Source: Oscheius onirici (Eukaryota; Nematoda; Chromadorea; Rhabditida; Rhabditidae). From it: DNA of 64,000 bases. A model generated the notes under the pieces. It did not search any database. It had not been told where the DNA came from and saw only the letters and a program-made list of their open reading frames with translations. Shown here in pieces: positions 50,501 to 61,160 of the stretch; within the stretch, counting starts at the first letter, position 1, and each line of letters opens with the position of its first letter. The DNA lies in the NCBI GenBank assembly GCA_932521025.1, contig OW051472.1:5766001-5830000 (forward strand), in the 5' to 3' direction. The translations under genes and the position numbers were made by a program.

Positions 50501-51423
50501 ATGCTGCTCGCGAGAGTTCCCGAGCCGTTCTACTTCACTGCGTCGAGACGGGACTTCGTCTGATCTCTCCGGCTATGCCATTCATTTCCGAAGAGCTCTG
50601 GCAGCGCATTCCTCGTCGCGAGAACGATATCCAATCCATCATCATTGCTCCTTATCCCGAACCGGAACAGGTTATTCATTCCCCTTTTATATATTCAAAA
50701 TTGTTCAGTACACGTATTACGATGAGAGCCTCGAATCCGAAGTCAACTTTGCCATGGAAATCATCAAGACCGTTCGGTCACTTCGCTCGGATTACGAGCT
50801 TACGAACAAGACTAAGGCTGATCTTTACATTTCCGTCTCTTCCGCTGAAAGTCAGAAATCCCTGACGCCGTTGAGCCATCTGATTGGAACGCTGGCTGCT
50901 TCAAACAAGGTCGGTTATTGTGGAAGTTTCCCGAAATCGGTTATGTTTTAGGTCACTGTGCTGCTGTCAAACTCGTCGGAGAAGCCGCCGGCCGGATGTG
51001 CTCAGATCACGCTGTCTGCTCTCTGTACCATCTCCATTGCTCTCCAGGTTTTTTTTCGTCCTTTTGTCTCTCTCTCGAATAATACTGTTTTTTACCTTCG
51101 CAAAGATGCCCAAAGTATTGCATTTTAGCGTGCAGAGTTTGAGCAGGTTTCGTAGTTCTCACCTTTCGAAACAACAAACTACTTGTTTTCCTATTCTCGT
51201 TTTACAGGGAGTCATTGACGTCCAAAAGGAATTGGCCAAGCTGAACGCGAAGAAGGACAAAAACAGCCAGGCCATTCAAAAAATTGCCGAACTTGAGAAG
51301 GCTGCAGATTACGAGACGAAGGTTCCGCTCGGTGTTCGGACGAACAATCAGGAGAAGAAAGATTCGCTCCTCGGAGAGAACAAGAGCCTCGAAGCTGCTA
51401 TTTCGGCTCTCGGCTCTCTTTAG
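47527..51423 (+). CDS. VARS1 (vars-like): Valyl-tRNA synthetase, class I, cytosolic type
   Basis: Charges tRNA-Val using ATP. Exons 47527-47728, 47767-47881, 47922-48200, 48240-48550, 48588-48996, 49041-49199, 49242-49432, 49477-49985, 50026-50278, 50495-50670, 50709-50909, 50952-51047, 51208-51423; 1038 aa. Order of parts: a lysine-rich N-terminal extension ([20 protein letters not shown]) instead of a vertebrate GST-like domain; the HIGH motif as [15 protein letters not shown] near residue 125; the editing domain with [14 protein letters not shown] and a [13 protein letters not shown] block; KMSKS as [10 protein letters not shown] near residue 635; the anticodon-binding domain; and a C-terminal coiled coil ([17 protein letters not shown]). 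The start is three bases after a TTTCAG acceptor. The stop lies only 168 bp from the next gene's ATG, on the same strand. Confidence 0.95.
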
Positions 51424-51590
51424 ACGAATTTTTGTGATCGGGATTATGGGCCCCTGTTATTGTTACCCGTTGTTTTTTACTTCTTTAATTTTATAAACTA
51501 TTATTGTTGCCGCTTTTTAGTTTAGTTTTAAGTCTACGCTCCCATCGTTACACTCTCCAAAAATTTACTTTTTGTAAACTAGTTATCAGA

Positions 51591-54500
51591 ATGGTTTTGG
51601 AAGATTATTTGGCCAAAACTCTCGAAAATCCGGAAAACCACCAGAAATATCATCTTCGTCGCAAAGGACGATGGATCCGGGAAGATATCCGAAAGACGGC
51701 CTGCCATCGGCCGCAGGAAGAAGCTGCTTCGGAAGTTGAAGAGATTTTGGAAAGTCTGAGGCGAAAAATGAGAGATCTCAAGGTTTGTGCCGTTAAATTG
51801 AGTTTTAAAAAATTCTAGACGGAAATTTATGAGCTCTGCGAAACGGAACGTGATCAAACGGCGTGGCGGAGACACGCAAAAAGGATGCATTTTGCGAAGG
51901 AGGCCGTCTCGAAATTGAAGTTTTTTAGTTACTTTTATCTAGAAAAAAATAAATTTAGGACGTTTCTGGAAGATGAAGATATCAGTCAAGCTTACTGCAA
52001 ACTCATGGAATGTCTCAATTTTATGCCAACTCTAGTCAGATCCAAGAAAACAAAGTTTAGGTTAGTTTGCCCTTTTCAAATTCTACAAGGGGAGCGAAGA
52101 GTAAAAAAACAACATCATATTTCACAACGTTAAAATAATGGAAAGTAACTCGGTGTAAAAGGACTGCCTCGCAACATTTTTCTCTTTAAACAAACCCTAC
52201 TTCGATTTGCAGATCTCTGCATCTATGTGAAGCTCCTGGGCAGTTTATTCTGGCTTTGAATCACTTTCTGGGCACATTTCATCCGCGAGTCGACTGGAAC
52301 TGGGATGCCAATACGTAAGCATCATTTTTAAGCATTATTCACGAGAATTGCAGGCTCAATCCACACAATGAGTCCATACCACCAGACAACATGTTTCTGG
52401 ACGACAAGTTGATATGTTCCCATCCAAGTAACTGGCATTTCGGCCCGTCCGGAACTGGGGACATCTTCGAGTGGGAAGCGATCACATTACTCCAAAATGG
52501 AGTCTATAACATGGTCACAGCCGACGGAAGTCTGTATACCAGAGACAATCCGACAGAACAGGAGAATCTGGTCCTGAACTTGCTCCGAAGAGAAGCCGAA
52601 ATTGCTCTTTCTGTTCTACGGCCCGGTGGCTCTTTTGTAATGAAGGTAACTCCTTTAAAATTTGCTCGTTGCGGGAGCATAGACTCAGTCAAGCAACTTA
52701 GAGTGTGAACTGTCGAGACTGTAGCAAGTTGGTCACTCTCACTCTACGTTTGTTGGCTGAATATGCTGGCATGTGATGATTGGTTATAGATGCAGGCGGT
52801 ATTTCAATCAAACATTTTAGGTTTACAGTATGCATGAAGAGGCGACGAGGAAAATGATACGAAGCATTGCTGTAAAGTTCCAGGAAGTCGTCATTTACAA
52901 GCCGCTCTGCAGTAAACCGAGAACAGCAGAGGTATGTTTTTGAGAAACTGAAAAAAAGCTTGCAGCGATATCTTCTCTGTTCGGGTTACACGAAAGCGGT
53001 AGAACGTGAACCAGAGGAGGCTATAATCAACAATGTAAGGGTTTTTTTTCCTAAACACTAGGTTTCGTTTAGATTCTTCTGGAAGCCGAAGTCTACTTTA
53101 TGCAGTTGCAATGTCTGTCAATTCGCGACTGTCTGGATCATTTTGGGATGAACACGGCTGAAATCAACAAATCCTGTGGACAGCTGAAAACAAGGACAAT
53201 CAACGCGGTCTTCCAAAAGATTCGAGCCGAATTCGTCGAAGATCGTTACAGGTAGTTTTCCTTTTTGTTGATTACAAATTGGCTACAAACATGGCTACTT
53301 AGTCACTAGTAAAAAAAATCTTGGCCCTTGAAGGAAGTTCCCACGCAAAAAAATAAATTAGGACAGCCGAAATGTTACCAGATTTGCACTATTGCTGCAT
53401 ATCTTTAGCTGAGTATTGAACGTTTTTCAACAAGGCCAACGAGCAAAGACTAAATATTCTGGCAGTAGACAAAAATGCCGTATTTTGCCTTACCCATTTT
53501 TTAGATTCTCATTCCTGAACAAACGACAAGAATTTCCCTGGCTCCGAATGTACGGACACAATTATATTGAGGAATTGAAAAAGATTGAATCGGAAGAAGC
53601 TGCCGAGCAGTCTATACGAGAAACGGTCATTTATTATAGAACTCTGGAATTCTATCGGTTTCAGGTTATATACGAATCCCTGAAGGCTCAAACCCCGTGC
53701 AAAGATGTGGAAATTGAGTGGAGTGAAGAGTTTTTGGAGTTTCTGATGGAGGAACACGCTTTTGGAGAGGTTTCTTCTTTACAGATTATAGCATACGCAA
53801 TTTAAAGACTCTGCTCTATGGAAAGACGCCAGAAACCGTCCAGCACTCGCTCTTTCTGCCGCCGCTCTGGCTACGAAGCATGCTGAAAGTAGGAGACGAG
53901 ACTCTTGTCGATATTTGTCAATCGTCGACGTCGAAATCATTGAAAACCAGCTTCAATGAGGAGGTATCCGCTTTATATTGACCTGCCATCTGAGACCGAT
54001 TGTAGAAAAGTTCCCTGCCAAGTTTCCCCAAATTCTGAACTCAGTCTATTCTCCCCATAATCTTATCAGTTTTTGTCTAAAACACACGCTTAAAGTCATC
54101 AACTTTGATTGGACTCTTAAGCGAAAGAGCAACATATGGTTCGGGTCCGAAGGAACATTGATTTGTAAGCAAAGAGGAAGAGTAGCTTTTCGTGATGTAT
54201 GAAGATGGCTCAAGAAAGAAATTCTCAGAAAAGCGAGCTCGTGATTGACTGTTCATCAATTGGAACAAAAAGTGACTGGATCTCTCTTCTCAAAGACGTT
54301 CATTTTGCTTCACAGGTTTTTTCTCCTTTTCAGCTCCAAACCAGGAATTATTTCCAGAAACTCGACTCGTTGACACTAACTTGGAATGGAACGGGCCTTC
54401 CCGCAATTTTATCCCGTTTCTCTGCTTCAATTATTGCGACCCTGTCCATCTTTTTCTTCAAAATATTCTTTGGAGAAGGGAGTCGAATAGTCACTTTTTC

Positions 54501-55519
54501 ACAGCCTGTAAGTCTGTTTTTAAGAGACAGTATCTTCATGAGATATCGCAACCTACCACACTCTCTTCTCTTATTCGTTACTTCCCATTTTTCGAAGTTT
54601 TCCACGTACAAGTTTTAAAACACCCTTTCAGGGCTAAAGTTGAAATTCATGACTTCGCTCTATCACGGAGCCCTAGTCGTGGTTTCCTTTTTCATTCCTC
54701 CTTTGTTACTCTCCCTGACCCTCCAAAGAAATTACCAAAATTGGAACCCGCTCCAGTCACACAGTCCCTGTAAGAGACTACCAAAGTCGTTAGAACACTT
54801 CGCGCACTTGCTAGTCTAATTTTTCCCTCCTGTCTTTGTATCCCTTCGTGTAATTTCCGTGTGCATGTCTTTTGCTGCTGATCTTCCTGTCCCTATTTCT
54901 ATGTGCTCATGTTCTCCTCTACCCCTGTTCTCCAGTTATGACATCGCCCCGTTGGAGCTGAAGAACCTGCCCCCCCCCCCTTGAACGCTCTCCCGTATTC
55001 CTAACCCGCACTTCTCTACTGTCTGAAAACTATCCCCAGTCAAAAATAAAGTCCACGCACTTGCAAGTTAACTTGTCCAGACCTGTTTAAACTCCCGATG
55101 CAATCGGATCTTCACAAATCTCCCCCAATTATTACCAATTAGAGCTTCAGACACACACACAGAGACCTGGGAGCAATTTAAAATAGATTTTTTTCCAACT
55201 TACACCTGTATTTGGCCTAAAACACCCTGTTCAGCAATTTTGATCTTCCAGCAGTCGTTTTAGTGGTAGTTTGAGAATTTCAGTGGTGGTGGCGGATTGC
55301 GTTCTCTCATGATGATACTGTACCTTTCAATTATTTGTTCAGCACTACGAGGAAGATGTACCCGAGAAGATTGATACGTTTTTGGAAAAACTAGAGGCTG
55401 CTTCTCGAGACGTCGTCCAATTTGTACCATTTCAAATGTTAGCCGAGCTCCATCCCGAAATAGAAGCCTTCAATCGTGGCCAATGGAAGAACTGTTTTCG
55501 TGTCAAATATCCTCACTGA
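51591..55519 (+). CDS. CMTR2-like: Cap-specific mRNA 2'-O-methyltransferase 2 (FtsJ/RrmJ fold)
   Basis: Methylates the second transcribed nucleotide of capped RNA (family role). Phase-consistent exons: 51591-51782, 51819-51919, 51959-52060, 52213-52314, 52354-52645, 52821-52931, 52966-53034, 53073-53251, 53505-53722, 53785-53963, 54011-54196, 54229-54315, 54334-54507, 55343-55519; about 722 aa (human 770). The SAM-binding motif is [12 protein letters not shown]. The catalytic Asp region is NMVTADGS and the catalytic Lys follows in [14 protein letters not shown], giving the K-D-K arrangement expected for RrmJ enzymes. The C-terminal half is the divergent second domain, and its exon joins (53722, 54011, 54196) are less certain. 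A TTATCAG acceptor ends one base before the ATG. Intron 54508-55342 is enlarged by a family-1 repeat. Intron 51920-51958 is 39 nt, in frame and stop-free, so retention would add 13 residues. Confidence 0.85.
54616..55190 (+). repeat. Dispersed repeat family 1, longest copy E (in a CMTR2-like intron)
   Basis: Starts CACCCTTTCAGGGCTAAAG and ends AGACCTGGGAGCAATTTAAA. It contains CTTCGCTCTATCACGGAGCC, CTGACCCTCCAAAGAAATT, a C11 run at 54970-54980, and CAATTAGAGCTTCAGACACA. At about 575 bp it is the fullest copy and the best reference for the family. It accounts for most of this 835 nt intron. Confidence 0.85.
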
Positions 55520-55563
55520 GTTTTGTACAATATTTTGTAATAAACAGTTTATTATGCGACATT

Positions 55564-57203
<1,640 letters not shown>

Positions 57204-57425
57204 TCCTTCTGGAAACTTATAGTAACAAACTTTTGGTGTATAAGAGGAGAAAGATGGTCTGTGGAGATACCATCCGAGACGACTGATTCGGAATGACCTA
57301 GTGACACTACCGGGGGCGAGGACTCTCGCCGCTGGCGGCCTAGTTTTTGAGAAACAATTGAGCGAAGAATGTAGTGAAAGTCGAGAAAAAACACTAGAGA
57401 ATGAAATGATTTATGCATAGACATG

Positions 57426-58234
57426 TTATTTCGGACTGGATCTCTCGATTGTCACTCGTCTGGCTTTCAGAGACCTCTTGAATTCGACTTGTAACAAGGA
57501 CGTGGTTGTGTAGAAGTGCGCACAATAAACCTTGTATTTTTTAAAGAGATGTAGCATCTCCTCGAGATATAAGAGCTGTGGGAAGGCTGGCTGTTCCTTA
57601 AAAAACAGAAAATGTTCGTGGCTTCAGAGCAACATTTCACTGCTACTAAAATATTTTGCTGCATTAAATCTGGAAAAGACAATAGTGGGCAAGAAAGTTA
57701 AGAGTTCTTCTCAAAGTACACATCTTACGGGGGATAGCAATTTCACCCCAAAAAAACTTATTTTTGGAATACAAATTTTACTCACCGAAACTCTGATATG
57801 GATGCATTCCCATCGGAAAAGGTTCAGTCGTTGGTTGCCGAAAATATCCGCCAGTACTTGCAAGAACTCGACTGGTTTAATCAGTCTCGTGACAGCTCGT
57901 CCAGGGAGAAAGTAGGCGATTCGGAACTGAGGCAATGTGTAAAAAGAGACTCGACTTACTACGTTGGAACGCCAAAAGTTGATTTTGACTTCTCCCCACA
58001 CTGGAAGCAGTCCTGACCCCGTCTCTATTATCGAAGCAGCTGTACGGGAACTTCTGTAGAGGTGAGCGATTGAGAACGGATTCATCTGAAATGGAGCTTT
58101 TGTTTGATTGAAGGGAGAAAACATGCTTTCTTCAAGATCATCAGCTGAATATGTCTTGGGATGTTCTCAAAGGAAATAGACTCAGGAAGAGGTCGTCCAG
58201 TGAGGAAGCGAAGGAGCTCAAAGAAGTCGACCAT
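57426..58234 (-). CDS. Probable small gene with an F-box-like N-terminus (structure uncertain)
   Basis: On the minus strand an ATG at 58234 opens a leader reading MVDFFELLRFLTGRPLPES and then SFENIPRHIQLMILKKA, which resembles an F-box helix pair (hydrophobic spacing L-P...I-P..I...I). A donor at 58122 and an acceptor at 58086 keep phase into an exon beginning ESVLNRSPLQKF. The C-terminal exon ends with YLEEMLHLFKKYKVYCAHFY, SLKARRVTIERSSPK and a stop at 57426-57428. Middle exons between about 57690 and 57960 can be joined in more than one frame, so I give only the span. Another reading is a plus-strand ORF at 57798-58016. I do not recognise a named family; the F-box suggestion is weak inference. 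Confidence 0.4.
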
Positions 58235-58602
58235 CGTTGTATTGAGAAAAACTGAAATGAGCCACTTGTCTGATCCTCAGCAAGCGATACCAGTCGAAGC
58301 GTTTGATATTTTTGGCTTCTGTTTCTAATTTTGAGGGCACCACCAAGACGAATTCATACTTTTAAACGTGAGCCTGCTGAGGTCGATCCGTCAAATTTCA
58401 ATCCTGTTCATGTCCGCCCAGATTCAAAGAAGACACCCCACTGTTATTCGGCTGAACAGGACTTCCTTTATCATCGTATACCTTCAAACTTTGTAGAACG
58501 ATATCAGACGTTAGTCTGTCCGTCGGCTGTTGAACTCAATATCTGCTCATTTATATCAATCAAAGGCTTTCGTTAAAAACCTTTATTGGATCTGACTGTC
58601 TT
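58235..58602. other. Gap between the uncertain gene and the DUF19 gene
   Basis: An unassigned plus-strand open frame (about 58331-58576, containing TPHCYSAEQDFLYHRIP) looks protein-like but has no ATG or clear partners. The minus-strand AATAAA at about 58586 is the poly(A) signal of the DUF19 gene. Confidence 0.4.
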
Positions 58603-59712
58603 TTAAAATTTGAGAGCTCGGCTCTTGACAGCGTCCATAAGGGTAGCTCTGGGATTCGGACAGGACACCTTGCCTTCCTTATAGCATTGTGGGTCGACAG
58701 CGTTGATTCCTAAAGATTCTTACAGTCACTGGACCTTATAACAACTGACCAACGAGGACGTTGTTGCAGAAAAAGACTCCACTGTTCCATCCACATGCCT
58801 TATTAAAGACATCGCCTTGACAGTTCAAGAGGGTCTGCTCAGCTCTAAACTTTTACCAGTGTATAGACAAAAATCTAGAACTCACTTGCAGGGTCCATGA
58901 AGAGCGATGTTTCTTTCGACAGCCTCTGAACATTTGTCCAGATCAGCCTCGTGCTGTTCTCTCGCAGTTCCAATGCAGTAAAAGTTGTCCATGAGGACTG
59001 AAAGAACCAATTTTGAATTACAGAAAACTGACTGTTGTATCCAGCTCCACACTGGTATCCGGTAAGAGCCAGATCAATCCAGTAGTCGTTGCTTTCGGTC
59101 AAGTTGGCGGCTCCGAGGAATTCGTAGTCGGCAGCGCTCATACAGGTGTAGGGCTTGAGACACGCGATCAGAGCGTTTCCGAGGCTGAAGATAAGGAACT
59201 TTCAACGACAGTTACTGGAACTATATACATTTTTAGAATGTCGTCGGTTTCTAAACGACTTTCTAACAGATATCACAATCTACGGAAGCTACCGAACGTT
59301 AACAAGTTCTACTTCAATTGCTACAACTTTGCTTAAAATCACAATTCTGGAAAATGTATGGCTACCTAAAGATTGAGACACCACGAAGTCTCAAGGATTA
59401 CGGGGGGAAACAGTACGCCCTGACATAGAGGAATCCAAACTCACTCGCAAATTTCAGGCTGAGCGTTGGTTCCTTCTCTGTTCAGCCAATCCATGCGCTA
59501 TAAAACAAGAGTCTCTTGACAAGAATTAAGAACAGAGATACCGTGTCGTGGAACTTCCAATACTCAGTAATCTTGCGATCCTTCATGGTGATATTGAATC
59601 CGCTCATATACTGGATGTAGCACTTTGAGATGGCCTCAATCTGCACCGGATTACATATATCGGAGGCCTGTGAGACGGTCACTAGAGCCAGAAGAAGAGC
59701 CAAGAAGCGCAT
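58603..59712 (-). CDS. Secreted cysteine-rich protein, DUF19/T20D4.11-like
   Basis: Function unknown; a nematode-typical secreted family. Exons 59542-59712, 59445-59497, 59033-59184, 58886-58997, 58750-58844, 58603-58709; 229 aa, all phases consistent. Signal peptide MRFLALLLALVTVSQA. The mature chain has about ten cysteines spaced as in DUF19 proteins (DICN, ISKCYIQYM, CLKPYTCMSA, YQCGAGYN, FYCIG, DKCSEAV, HGPC, LNCQGDV, KACGW, FFCNN). It ends VKSRALKF, with the basic pair typical of the C-terminus. The third exon's second half (WIDLALTGYQ) matches the family's central helix region. Intron 59185-59444 contains a GTTGTAG-type palindrome. An AATAAA follows on the minus strand. The family assignment rests on the cysteine pattern and signal peptide. 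Confidence 0.75.
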
Positions 59713-60103
59713 GGTTTCAGGAAGAAGAGTAGAATGTGCTCTCCTTATCGGAAAAAGGGACAAAGACTTCTGACAGCATTTGTGACTTCTTCTTTTATAA
59801 TCTCCCTGCACGAGACTAGAGTCTCCCCGCCTTTTTGCACCACAAAAAGATACGTCAAGGTCAAAGAGTTTATTATGGAGAGACAGAGCAGAGGAGAGGA
59901 GATCAGACTGAGGAAAGACTTGTGAAAGACTCTGAAAAGTTTGAATTTTGGTGGTTGACAGAAAGAGGGTATCAACATTTTTGGACGGATCTCGCGCATG
60001 TGTAAGCATTGATTTTTCGGTTACCTTTTACCTGCCTATCTCCATTTTTTTCGCTGTAAATAGGTCTCGCAACGAAAAATATGTAATACTTAGAACAAAC
60101 CTA
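59713..60103. other. Upstream region of the DUF19 gene
   Basis: About 0.4 kb with no supported gene. It likely includes the minus-strand promoter of the secreted-protein gene. Confidence 0.45.
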
Positions 60104-60295
60104 TTAACAGCACTCGCGAAGAGCTATGCAACAGACGGCGAAGAGATCGGCCATATCCGTGAAACAGTTGGCACAACAGGCGAATACTTCACAACATTCG
60201 TTGGCAGACTGTTTTTCTCGAAGAGACTGCTGAAGTTCTTCGTTGGCAAGGGGCTGGTGTTCGATTATGGTCGGGGTGTCTTCTGGAGGTTCCAT
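60104..60295 (-). CDS. Small protein with a Cys-Cys-rich tail
   Basis: Single-exon 63-codon ORF. The first half is acidic and polar (MEPPEDTPTIIEHQPLANEE). The second half has repeated cysteine pairs (NECCEVFACCANC, LFAVCCIALRECC), ending in CC. The pattern suggests palmitoylation or metal binding and faintly recalls I-mfa (MyoD family inhibitor) tails, which is a guess from spacing. No splice context or poly(A) signal was confirmed. It could be an exon of a larger gene. Confidence 0.4.
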   Translation of the reverse strand: MEPPEDTPTIIEHQPLANEELQQSLREKQSANECCEVFACCANCFTDMADLFAVCCIALRECC

Positions 60296-61160
60296 AACCT
60301 CAAATTAGGGCGTTGTCTGTTTTTGTTGATCCAATATAGGAAGTTATTTTGGTTGTGACTGGCATACTCAATGGACAGAAGAAATGAGTGAAATGAAAGC
60401 AATGGCTACTTCTACGAGCCTGGTAGTACCAGATGAGAAGGACAACAGAACCAACACCACACATTTGTTTCTTTGTTCCGGCACATTTTCAAGAAAATGT
60501 CTTTTTGGAAAAGAGTACTGATGATATTGAATGATACAGTTCAACCAAAAACTACAGCTCCTCGAATGTACGTCAACAATAGATGATTGTCTTTCAGAGC
60601 ATTCGGAGGAACTCTGGCTTGACTTAGGGCAAGAAATTTGATTTTGCTGTTTACCTAAAGATAGTAAAAAGGAAAAGGAGTTCATTTTTCTGACTGAAAA
60701 GAGAGTTATGTGGTGAAGGAGGAACTATAATGAGTGTCTCATGTCGATAGACGACGCGATCGATATCGTTGACCAAAATATGGGCGTGAATTGTATAAAC
60801 GTCGATCGGAATGTGAGCATCTTGCGGTAATCTGCACAGGAGACAGCTTGTTTGCCCGCAGAGACTACCACGTGGGTCGTCTTGTGGTTAGATATCGGGA
60901 AATTTTATGTAATCTATACAAAACGTCTGCGATTCCATAAGAGCACGCGAAGCTGATTCACCCTGCGCGCTATTCTTCTTCGTTTCCAAGTCAAGGTCTA
61001 ATTAGAATCCTGTTTTCTTGAGACGCCAAATGATAGAAATATATTTGTGCTGGTAAAACTGTACATACAACGTACGAGAAAAAAAGAGATTTTGACTGAA
61101 ATTGGCAGACTAGATACATATCAAAAAATGAAAAAAAGGGTGGGGGAATGTTTCGGAGAA
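60296..61160. other. Unassigned region downstream of VPS45
   Basis: About 0.87 kb. A minus-strand open frame (60368-60685) is serine-rich and not recognisable. Nothing else supported. Confidence 0.4.

Noticed and set aside
53723-53808. CMTR2 reading through [10 protein letters not shown] to a stop at 53805
   Set aside because: It would truncate the protein. A GTGAAG donor at 53723 joins in phase to [12 protein letters not shown] and the rest of the gene, which is far more plausible.
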